A stretch of 64,000 nucleotides of DNA from NORP233 sp050186825 (GTDB lineage Bacteria > Planctomycetota > J058), in contig JBFWYD010000020.1 in assembly GCA_050186825.1 (NCBI GenBank), forward strand, positions 76,667 to 140,666. The letters run 5' to 3'. Shown here one piece after another: positions 6,375-14,029 of the stretch. Positions within the stretch are counted from its first letter, which is position 1. Each line of letters starts with the position of its first letter. Under the pieces are notes generated by a model, which worked only from the letters and a program-made list of their open reading frames with translations, was not told the origin of the DNA and did not search any database. The position numbers and the translations under genes were made by a program.

Positions 6375-8402
6375 CTACCAGTCGTCCGTGGTCGCGTCGT
6401 CCTCGATCAGGGACAGGAGGTGCGCCACGCGCGAGCTCTCCTCCGGCTGGCTCTGGCTCTCGTCCTGACGCTCGCTGTCGGGGGCCTGCATGTCGCGCTC
6501 CTGGGCCGCGCTGCGCGCGGCGGGGATCGGGGTGTAGCTCTGACGCGGCGCCTCGTCCTCGGCGTCGTCGTCGTCCTCGTCGTCCTCCGCGGCCGCGCTC
6601 ACGTAGCGCGCGATCCGGTTGGGCGCCGGGGGGGCGCCGCCCGAGATCACGCCCTCGCCCGCCGCGTAGCGGGTGGGCGCAGGCGCCGCCACGGGCGCGG
6701 GCGCCGGGGCCAGGGGCTGGGGCGCCTCACCGCCCGAGACCACGCAGTCCTCGCGCGGGAGGGCGGTCGGATCGAAGGCGTCCGAGGGCCGCGCCGCGGG
6801 CGCCGTGCCGGCGCTCACCAGGCCGGGCTCGTGCTCGAACGCCCCGCCGCTCTCGAGGGAGCGCTGGAGCAGCGCCTCGAGCGCGGCCTGACGCGAGGCC
6901 TCGGCGGCCTTGCGCGCGGCGAGCTCCTCGGGCGTGGGCGTGAAGGCGCGCGCCTCGTCCACCAGCCGGGTGAGCTCCTCCTCCGGCTCGGGGAAGACCA
7001 CCCGCTCGCTCCCCACGATCTCGGGGTCGTTCTCGACCCCCGCCGCGCGCGCCAGCGCGAGCTTGATCGTCTCGGGGTCGTTCTGGAGCCCGAACTCGGC
7101 CGCGAAGCTCTCGGTGGTCCGCAGCTCGTAGCTGCGCCCGACCTTGTACTTCTGCACCCAGTCCCGAGCCACGAGCTCCTTGACGTGCTCGTAGACCGAG
7201 GTCCCCCGCTCGCGCACCAGGCGCGACTGCGAGAGCGGCTGGTTGAGCGCGATCAGCGCCAGCGTCTCGGTCAGCCCTGGAGAGAGGACGGGCCGCCCCA
7301 CCGCGGAGATGTTCCGCCGGAAGGCCGCCTTGAGGTCGAGCACGTAGCCCGTGGTCGGCTTGGCGCGCGTGGTCTTGGGCGCGACGGTCCGCCGGAACAC
7401 GCCGAAGGGCGAGGTCGAGAGCGTCTCCGCCAGCCGCCCCAGGGCCCGCTCGACCTCCCCCGCCGACAGCCCGAGGGTCGCCGCGAGCTGCTCCGCGTCG
7501 AGGGGCTGGTGCGCCGCGAACAGCTGCGCGCACACCTCGAGCTCCGTCGAGCGCTGCCCGGGCCGGACCTGGCTGACCACCCGCGCCAGCGCCGCCGAGC
7601 GATCGAGCTCCGCCGCGCTCGGCTCGCGCGGCTCGGACTCGGTCGTGGCCTCGCCCTTGATCTCGGTCTCGGCAAGGGTCTCGGTCTCCGCCTCGGGCGC
7701 CTCGGAGACGGTCTCGCCTTCGGAGCCGACCCCTCGCGCACACCGGGCGATCTCCGCGATCTCTGCGATCTCTGCGCTGATTACCAACGCTGTCGCAGGT
7801 CCTGGCGAACTCGGACTCGCAGCGCGCTCCGCTTGCGAGTCTCGGGCTTCGGCCTCGGTCTCGGCCTCGGCCTCGGCCTCGGTCTCGGTCTCGGCCTCGG
7901 TCTCGGACTCGGCCTCGGCCTCGGCCTCGGCCTCGGCCTCGGTCTCGGACTCGGTCTCGGACTCGGACCCGGCCTCGGTCTCGGCCTCGGCCTCGGCCTC
8001 GGCCTCGGCCTCGGCCTCGGCCTCGGCCTCGGCCTCGGGCTCGGTCTCGGGCTCGGGCTCGGTCTCGGGCTCGGTCTCGGCCTCGGAAGCGGATTCGAGA
8101 GGGCTCTCCGAGCCGGTGTCGGCAGGAGCTGCGACGGCGTTGGTACTCAGCGCAGAGATCGCAGAGATCGCGGAGATCTCCTCCTGGGAGCGAGGGGGCG
8201 ACTCCGCAGCGAGGTCGGGTCCGGCCGCGGTCACCGTCTCGGACTCGGCCGCGGTCTCCAGCTCGACCGCGTCCTTGACCTCGGGCGCCTCGGCCTCCGC
8301 GGCCTTGCGCCCGCGGGCCTTCTTCGCCGACGCCTTCGGCGCCTTGCCCTTCGCCTTCGACTTCGTCCCGGTCTCCGCGGAGGACGTGCGCTTGCGGCTC
8401 AT
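6375..8402 (-). CDS. scpB: segregation and condensation protein ScpB with long low-complexity extensions
   Basis: 675 residues; the ATG at 8402 overlaps the scpA stop as ATGA. ScpB binds the ScpA kleisin as a dimer of winged-helix pairs in the SMC condensin. The two winged helices lie near residues 285-450: STELEVCAQLFAAHQPLDAE, LSAGEVERALGRLAETL, then ETLALIALNQPLSQSRLVRE and the closing SYELRTTESFAAEFGL. Typical ScpB is about 180-250 residues. Here a Lys/Ala start and about 250 residues of Glu/Thr/Ser/Ala repeats precede the core, and a 200-residue acidic, Pro-rich tail follows. The acidic stretch is encoded by GAGGCC/GAGACC-type hexamers inside an inverted-repeat element at 7749-8178. Confidence 0.93.
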   Translation of the reverse strand: MSRKRTSSAETGTKSKAKGKAPKASAKKARGRKAAEAEAPEVKDAVELETAAESETVTAAGPDLAAESPPRSQEEISAISAISALSTNAVAAPADTGSESPLESASEAETEPETEPEPETEPEAEAEAEAEAEAEAEAEAETEAGSESETESETEAEAEAEAEAESETEAETETEAEAEAETEAEARDSQAERAASPSSPGPATALVISAEIAEIAEIARCARGVGSEGETVSEAPEAETETLAETEIKGEATTESEPREPSAAELDRSAALARVVSQVRPGQRSTELEVCAQLFAAHQPLDAEQLAATLGLSAGEVERALGRLAETLSTSPFGVFRRTVAPKTTRAKPTTGYVLDLKAAFRRNISAVGRPVLSPGLTETLALIALNQPLSQSRLVRERGTSVYEHVKELVARDWVQKYKVGRSYELRTTESFAAEFGLQNDPETIKLALARAAGVENDPEIVGSERVVFPEPEEELTRLVDEARAFTPTPEELAARKAAEASRQAALEALLQRSLESGGAFEHEPGLVSAGTAPAARPSDAFDPTALPREDCVVSGGEAPQPLAPAPAPVAAPAPTRYAAGEGVISGGAPPAPNRIARYVSAAAEDDEDDDDAEDEAPRQSYTPIPAARSAAQERDMQAPDSERQDESQSQPEESSRVAHLLSLIEDDATTDDW
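7749..8178. repeat. 430-bp inverted-repeat element inside scpB
   Basis: Left arm 7749-7804 and right arm 8123-8178 are 56 nt each and match as reverse complements at 53 of 56 positions (core GCGATCTCTGCGATCTCTGC). Between them, about 7850-8090, the DNA is almost pure CTCGGC/CTCGGT hexamers. The arms encode ISAISAISAL on the scpB side and SAEIAEIAEIA on the other. Both strands stay open through the element in the relevant frame. It resembles a miniature inverted-repeat element domesticated in a protein linker. Confidence 0.85.
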
Positions 8403-9454
8403 GCCCCCTCCTCCTCGTCCTGCCACTCGGCCACGTGCTCGACGAACTCGTCGCCAGGGCCGTCGTCCTCGTCGTCGTCCTCGCCCTTCGCCGGGCGCTC
8501 CCCGGGGAGCACCACGCCCGCGCGGATCTCGCCGAAGTGCGGGCCGCGCGCCACGAAGAGCGGGCCGTAGAACTCGGCCTCGGTCTGCTCGAGCAGGATC
8601 TCCTCGTCCTGGGCCAGGAACAGGAGCGCCAGGAAGGCGGCGGCCCGGGTGCGGTGCCCCTCGATCAGCTCGTCGAGGGTCACGCGCTCGGGGGCGCTGC
8701 CCTCGGGCTGGTCCTTGCCCAAGAGGTCCCACAGGCGGAGGCGCACGTCGATCACGTCCTGATCGAGGTCGTCCTGGTGGCTCGAGCCGACGCACTCGAC
8801 CAGCGCCTGCTCGGCGTCGAAGTCGGGCTCGCTGGCGAGCAGGTCGCGATGCGCCAGGCGATCGTCGTAGTCGCGCAGGGCGCGGATCAGGTCGACGAGC
8901 GTCAGGCCGCGGGCGCGCAGCGGCTGCTCCCGCGGCGAGAGGAACAGGGCCGGGTCGACCCCCGCGCCGTGGCGCAGGAAGCCGTAGTCCAGCGGCATGT
9001 CGTCGGGGCGGAGCTGCGGGCGCCAGCCGTCGCCCGAGAGGCCCCAGCCGCCGTCGAGGTCCTCGGCCAGGGTCTGCTCGAGGGCCTGGTCGTAGTCCAG
9101 CTCGCGTTGCTGCGCGGCCATGGCCTGGGCCTTGAGGTGGATCAGGCAGGCCGCGTAGAAGATCAGCCGCGCCACCCGGCCCAGGTCGCGGGCGTCGAGC
9201 ACCTCGTCCATGGCCACGAGGTAGCTGTCGGTCAGCGAGACGATGTCCACGTCCCAGGGGTCGGCCTCGCCCTTGCGGGCCAGCTCGACCAGGAGCCCCA
9301 GGCCAGGGTCGTTGCCCAGGCCGACCGCGGCGGCGAGGTCGCGCTCCAGGTCTCCCAGCGAGGGGTCGGCGAAGGAGGCGTCGGCGGCGGGGTCGTCGTC
9401 ATCCCAGACCTTCGACGCGGGGTCGGCGGGGGCGGCGTCGCGCTCGGCGATCAC
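8399..9454 (-). CDS. scpA: segregation and condensation protein ScpA (kleisin)
   Basis: 351 residues, starting in ATGA overlap with the end of smc. The kleisin bridges SMC heads and recruits ScpB. After about 45 acidic residues, the N-terminal signature appears as LGLLVELARKGEADPWDVDI followed by SLTDSYLVAMDEV, matching the usual LLhLIrk-eiDi-dIpi--iteqYl. Then comes ARLIFYAACLIHLKAQAM, the helix that contacts the SMC neck. The C-terminal winged-helix region includes ALLFLAQDEEILLEQTEAEFYGPLFV. The tail is acidic. Longer than typical ScpA (about 250) because of the N-terminal acidic stretch, a middle insertion and the tail. Its position between smc and scpB supports the call. Confidence 0.92.
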   Translation of the reverse strand: MIAERDAAPADPASKVWDDDDPAADASFADPSLGDLERDLAAAVGLGNDPGLGLLVELARKGEADPWDVDIVSLTDSYLVAMDEVLDARDLGRVARLIFYAACLIHLKAQAMAAQQRELDYDQALEQTLAEDLDGGWGLSGDGWRPQLRPDDMPLDYGFLRHGAGVDPALFLSPREQPLRARGLTLVDLIRALRDYDDRLAHRDLLASEPDFDAEQALVECVGSSHQDDLDQDVIDVRLRLWDLLGKDQPEGSAPERVTLDELIEGHRTRAAAFLALLFLAQDEEILLEQTEAEFYGPLFVARGPHFGEIRAGVVLPGERPAKGEDDDEDDGPGDEFVEHVAEWQDEEEGA

Positions 9455-12400
9455 GAGGCCAGCTCCTCCTGCGCCGCGCGCGCCATGGCCGTGACCTCGT
9501 CCTCGAGGTCCTCGCTCTCCTCGACCGAGACGCCCGTGACCACCGTGCCGAAGCCCTTGCGCATCGTGACGCCCAGGGTCTGGCTGCTCCGCTCGAGCAT
9601 GGTCCGGTGGTGGCTGATCACCAGGTATTGCCGCTCCTCGCAGCGACGCCGGATCGCGTCGGCCAGGATCTTGGTGTTCACGCCGTCGAGGTCCTTGTCG
9701 ACCTCGTCGAAGATGAACATGGCGGCCGGGCTGACCTCCTGGAGCGCGAAGATCAGGGCCAGGGCCGTGAGCGCCTTCTCACCGCCGCTCATGACCTCCA
9801 TCCGCGAGAGCTTCTTGCCGCGCGGCCGGACCTTGATCTGGAGGCCGCCCGCGAAGGGGTCCTTCGGGTCCTCCAGGATCAGCTGGCCCTCGCCGCGGCC
9901 GAGCTCGTAGTAGGTCTCGGCGAAGGCGTCGCGGACCCGGGCGAAGGCCTCCAGGAAGGCGGTCTTCTTCTTGCCCTCCAGGTCCACGATCCGGGCCCGG
10001 ATCTCGGTCTTCTCGCGCTCGAGCACCTCCACCTTGTCCTGGAGCTGCGTGTGGCGCGCCTCGGCCGCCTCGAACTGCTCGATCGCCAGCGCGTTGACCG
10101 CGCCCAGGTCCTCGAGCTCCTTGTCCACCTTGCGGAGGATCCCCTGGATCCGCGCGCGCTCGCGCGGGATGTCGCTCGGGGCCTCCTCGGGCGGCGGGAC
10201 CTCGATCTCGCGCTGCTCGGCCGCGGTCCGGAGCTCCGTCGCCCGCGCGACCAGCTCGCCCAGCTTGGTCGCGGCCGCGGCCAGGCGCTCGACCAGGAGC
10301 CCCAGCTCGCGCTCGGCGTCGCGCGCGGCGTCACGCGCGGCGTCGGCGGCCACGCGCGCCACGTCGCGGGCCCGGGTCAGGGCCATGAGCTCGCTCGAGA
10401 GCTCGGCCAGGGCGGCCTCCTGCTGCTTCAGCTCGGCCGCCACCTCGGCGCGCTCGGCGACCCGGCCCTCGCGGCGCTCGCTGAGGGCGGCCCGCTCCTC
10501 GCTGGCCTTGTGGAGCGTCTCGAGGGCGGCGTCCAGCTTGATCTCCGCGCTGGTCAGCGCCTTGGCCGCGTCGGCCTCCTCGCCGCGCAGCCGGTCGATG
10601 GCCTCGACCATGGGCTGCCGCTCGCGCTCGAGCTGCGTGGCCTGGCGCTCGAGCTCGGCCCAGGCCGCGGCCCCCGCCGGGTCGTCGAGGTGCGTGAGCG
10701 CCTCGTCCACCAGCCCCAGCTCCGTGCGCACCTCGCTCAGGCGCGGCGCGATCTCGTCGAGCTGCTCGCGCGCGCTGGTCAGGTCCTTCTCCAGGACCGC
10801 GAGCTGGTCGGCGCGCGGCCCGAGGGCCGACTCCAGCCGCTTGAGCTCGTCGGCCAGGGTGGTGCTCCGGGCCTCGGCCTCGGCCAGGCGCGAGCGGGTC
10901 TGGTCGACCTGGTCGCCGATCCCGCCCAGCTCGCGCTCGGTCTCCCTGAGCGCGTCCGCCGCGGCCGAGCGCTGGCGGCGCAGCTCGATCAGCTCCGCCT
11001 CGCGCTCCTTGACCAGGCGCGAGGCCTGCGCGGCCGCGGCCAGCAGCCCGCCGCGGTTGCCCTGGCTGCCGCCGGTCATGATCGCGTTCTTGTTCACGAC
11101 GTCGCCGTCGAGCGTGACCATCCGGTAGCGCCCGATGAAGGGCTTGGTGTCGTCGAAGCGCTCGACCACCAGCGTGGCCCCGAACACCTCGCGCATCACG
11201 TCGAGGTAGCGGCGCTCGGTCTGGATCAGGTCGATCGCGAAGCCGATCACGCCCTGGCCCTTGGGCGTCGCGCCCGGGCTCTGGCCGCGCACGCGGCTGA
11301 GCGGCGCGAAGGAGAGCCGGCCCGCGCCGGTGCGCTTGAGCACCTGGATCGCGCGCCCGACCACGTCCTCGTCGTCGACCACGAGCAGGTTCAGGCGTCC
11401 GGCGGCCGCGGCCTCGAGCGCGCCGGCCATGTCGGCCTCGAAGCGGATCAGCTCGCTGACGGTCCCGTGGATCCCGCTCAGCCGCGCGTCGCGCAGGGCC
11501 TCGATCGCGCGCCCGCCGCCGATGGTCAGGGCCTGCTCGCGCTTGGCCTCGATCGTGGCCAGGCCGGTCTCGGCGCGGCCGATCTTGGCGTGCAGCGTCT
11601 CGAGCCCGGAGCGCAGGGTCTGGACCTGGCCGATCAGGCGCCGGCGGCGCGCCTCGAGCTGGGCGTGCTCCTCGCGCGCGGCGCGGTAGCGCTCGCTCGC
11701 GGCGGCCGCCTCCTGCTTGAGGCCCTCGGCGCGCCCGCCGTCCTGGGCCACGCCGCTGGCGAGCAGGCTGCGCCGCTCCTCGCCGCGCGAGAAGCGGTCG
11801 GCCAGCTCGCGCTCCTTGGCGATCAGCTCGGCCTCCTCGGCGCGCAGCAGCTCGGCCTGCTTGCGCAGGGCGCGCATCCGGTCGGCCTTCTCGAAGCGGT
11901 CCTTGTGCTCGCGCTGGAGGCTGGCGCTGGCCGCCTCGTAGCGGCGGTTGAGCGCCTCGAGCAGCCCGAGCTGCTCGGTCAGCTGGCGCTCGACGTCGCC
12001 CGCGATGTGCTGGGCGCTCTTGAAGGCCCGCTCGGCGTCGGCCGCCGCGGCCTCGAGCTTGGGGTGCTGCTCGGCCCGGCGCTGGGCCTCCTTGCTCAGC
12101 AGGGCGAGCTGCTCGTCCAGCGCGGCGACCCGGGCCTTGAGCCCCTCGACCGCGCGGAAGGCGGCCATCCGCTCGCCCTCGCCCTTGTGGGACAGCTCGT
12201 CCTCGAGCTTCTGGAGCGCGGCCCGCGCCTTGTCGGCCTCGGCCCTGCGCTTCGCGAGCGCGCGCTCGGCCTTGGTCCGGGCCTCCTCGCCGGCCGTGAG
12301 CTCGGCCTGCTGGCGGAGCGCGGCCACCTCGGCCTCGGTGACCTCGAGGACGGTCAGGTCCTCCTCGAGGCTGTGCTTGCGCTCGGAGAGCTCCTGGTGC

Positions 12401-13125
12401 TTGAGCGCCTGGTCGCGCTCCGCGCGGAGCTGCACCAGCCGCTTGCCCAGCTCCTCCAGCACGAGCGCCGTGTCGGCGCCGAGCCGGTCGGCGTCCTCGA
12501 GCTCGCGCAGGGCGAGCGCGATCTGCTGGTCGAAGTCCTTGGTCCCTGCGAGCTCGTCCAGGACCTGGCGGCGCGGCACGGGGCCCATGGCCGTGAGCCG
12601 GATCACGTCGTTCTGGAGCACGAAGTTCTGGCCGCTGGTGGGCAGGCCCACGTGGCGGAGCACGTCGTGGAGGTCGCAGAGGCGGATCGGGTTGCCGTTC
12701 AGCGCGTAGCGGATCTCGGCGCCGCTCTTGCGACGGCGGACCGCGCGGGTCAGGTCGAGCTTGCGCTCGATCACGCGCCCGCCCTTCCCTCCTTCCGGGT
12801 CCGAGAAGGTGCAGACCAGCTCGAGGGTCACGCTGGCGCGCGGCTTCTGGCCCAGCTCCGAGATCAGGTCGGACAGGCGGTCGGCCCGCATCCCCTTGCT
12901 GCTCGAGGTCGCGAGCACGAACTGCAGCGCGTCGATCAGGTTCGACTTCCCGGAGCCGTTCGGCCCCGAGATGGTCGTGAAGCCGTCGCGGATGGGGATC
13001 CGCGTCCGGCGGGGGAAGGACTTGAAGTTGTCGAGGACCAGCGCCTCGATCCGAACGTGCAGCGGCTTGCCGAGCCTCGCGAGCTCGGACAGGTCCATGG
13101 CGGCCTCGGCTGCAGGCGACGACAT
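9451..13125 (-). CDS. smc: chromosome partition protein SMC
   Basis: 1,224 residues from ATG 13125, which has GGGGAG upstream; an in-frame start at 13179 adds 18 residues. SMC is the ATPase of bacterial condensin. Visible: Walker A GPNGSGKSNLIDAL near residue 55; two long coiled-coil arms rich in Glu/Ala/Arg; a hinge at about 520-660 (GIHGTVSELIRFEADMAGAL and GDVVNKNAIMTGG); the ABC signature VMSGGEKALTALAL and Walker B MFIFDEVDKDLDGVN near the C-terminus, followed by the switch histidine in VISHHRTMLE. Length fits the family. First gene of a leftward operon with scpA, scpB and an HNH-like gene, all overlapping or closely spaced. Confidence 0.96.
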   Translation of the reverse strand: MSSPAAEAAMDLSELARLGKPLHVRIEALVLDNFKSFPRRTRIPIRDGFTTISGPNGSGKSNLIDALQFVLATSSSKGMRADRLSDLISELGQKPRASVTLELVCTFSDPEGGKGGRVIERKLDLTRAVRRRKSGAEIRYALNGNPIRLCDLHDVLRHVGLPTSGQNFVLQNDVIRLTAMGPVPRRQVLDELAGTKDFDQQIALALRELEDADRLGADTALVLEELGKRLVQLRAERDQALKHQELSERKHSLEEDLTVLEVTEAEVAALRQQAELTAGEEARTKAERALAKRRAEADKARAALQKLEDELSHKGEGERMAAFRAVEGLKARVAALDEQLALLSKEAQRRAEQHPKLEAAAADAERAFKSAQHIAGDVERQLTEQLGLLEALNRRYEAASASLQREHKDRFEKADRMRALRKQAELLRAEEAELIAKERELADRFSRGEERRSLLASGVAQDGGRAEGLKQEAAAASERYRAAREEHAQLEARRRRLIGQVQTLRSGLETLHAKIGRAETGLATIEAKREQALTIGGGRAIEALRDARLSGIHGTVSELIRFEADMAGALEAAAAGRLNLLVVDDEDVVGRAIQVLKRTGAGRLSFAPLSRVRGQSPGATPKGQGVIGFAIDLIQTERRYLDVMREVFGATLVVERFDDTKPFIGRYRMVTLDGDVVNKNAIMTGGSQGNRGGLLAAAAQASRLVKEREAELIELRRQRSAAADALRETERELGGIGDQVDQTRSRLAEAEARSTTLADELKRLESALGPRADQLAVLEKDLTSAREQLDEIAPRLSEVRTELGLVDEALTHLDDPAGAAAWAELERQATQLERERQPMVEAIDRLRGEEADAAKALTSAEIKLDAALETLHKASEERAALSERREGRVAERAEVAAELKQQEAALAELSSELMALTRARDVARVAADAARDAARDAERELGLLVERLAAAATKLGELVARATELRTAAEQREIEVPPPEEAPSDIPRERARIQGILRKVDKELEDLGAVNALAIEQFEAAEARHTQLQDKVEVLEREKTEIRARIVDLEGKKKTAFLEAFARVRDAFAETYYELGRGEGQLILEDPKDPFAGGLQIKVRPRGKKLSRMEVMSGGEKALTALALIFALQEVSPAAMFIFDEVDKDLDGVNTKILADAIRRRCEERQYLVISHHRTMLERSSQTLGVTMRKGFGTVVTGVSVEESEDLEDEVTAMARAAQEELAS

Positions 13126-13480
13126 ACGCTCCCCACCCCGCTCGTGGTTGGGGGGGCCCTTGGCACCCGACTGGGTCACGCCGCGACCCCCAACTTCATG
13201 GGGTTCTTCGGCAGCTTTGGAAGGAATCTTTGGGTCATCCTCTAAAAGTCGTGGGTTCCGGGGAGTCGGCGACGATAGCGACCGCCACCGACACGCCCGG
13301 GAAAGGAGTTACCGACCCGCCCCGAATTGGGGGTTCAGGGGGAGGCCCGGGGGAGAGCAGGGGGAGGTCCGGGCGCCGGATCGCGCGGCGCCCGGCGGTC
13401 TCCGATCGGCTGCGGGCCGGCCAAGAAGGTGGTGCGGCGGCCCCGAGCGTCTGGCTACACTTCGCCCGGGGAGGGGACGC
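13126..13480. other. divergent intergenic region between smc and the four-gene operon
   Basis: About 355 bp, presumably holding both promoters. No gene is supported. Around 13200-13250 the DNA is locally AT-richer (GGAAGGAATCTTTGGG, CTCTAAAAG), a plausible place for promoter elements, but I cannot assign -35/-10 boxes with confidence. Confidence 0.4.
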
Positions 13481-14029
13481 GTGCCCTGGGATCACTGCGA
13501 CGTCGAGTTCATCCTCGACGATGAAGCCTGTCCGACCTGCGGCCAGATCAAGGCAGCCTGGACGGTCGAGGTCGAGAAGACCCGGACCCTGGTCATCGGG
13601 CGGAAGAAGAAGCAGCGGCCGGAGCAGCCGCGGCTGACCCTGGCGCAGGTCGCGCGCTCGCTCGAGCGCCACGACCGCGAGGGAGGCGCGGCGACCTCGC
13701 GGCGCTTCCTGCGCGCCCTCGACCACGGCTTCCTCAACGACCTCGCTCGGCGGGGCGTGGCCGACGCCGACCCCGAGAACGACCCGAGCCTGCTCGCGCC
13801 CGAGGAGCAGCGCGCGCTCGCCGGGCATGTCCTGCTCTGGGGGATGAAGGCCGCGGACTACCCTCGGGTGGGCCCGACCCAGCGCCTCCTGCTCGGCGCC
13901 TTCGAGGAGCTCCGGGACGACGCCGCCTATCAGGACGAGCTCGCGAGGGGCTGGTTCGGCGACGCCAGCCTCGCGGCCTACGACCGCTGGCTGGACCAGG
14001 TCGCCCCGGCCCCAGGAGTGGGCGCGTGA
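13481..14029 (+). CDS. small protein A of the four-gene operon (paralogue of 22067-22468)
   Basis: 182 residues from GTG 13481, preceded by GGGGAGGGG. N-terminal part has a single C-x2-C (EACPTCGQIKAAW) and a basic stretch. From residue about 60 it matches the operon's last gene: LTLAQVARSLERHDREGG, RRFLRALDHGFLNDLARRG, a DPENDP turn, VLLWGM and a closing AAYDRWLD. The C-terminal half looks distantly like a peptidoglycan-binding helical repeat, with a G-WFGDASLAAYDRWL end. No signal peptide. Its stop overlaps the giant gene's start (GTGA), so the two are translationally coupled. Function unknown. Confidence 0.75.
   Translation: MPWDHCDVEFILDDEACPTCGQIKAAWTVEVEKTRTLVIGRKKKQRPEQPRLTLAQVARSLERHDREGGAATSRRFLRALDHGFLNDLARRGVADADPENDPSLLAPEEQRALAGHVLLWGMKAADYPRVGPTQRLLLGAFEELRDDAAYQDELARGWFGDASLAAYDRWLDQVAPAPGVGA

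Noticed and set aside
9607..13245. A 1,212-codon open frame on the plus strand opposite smc
   Set aside because: It is antisense to a protein with all SMC motifs; the translation is repetitive Leu/Gly/Ala/Arg without conserved segments, as expected for a shadow frame in GC-rich DNA.
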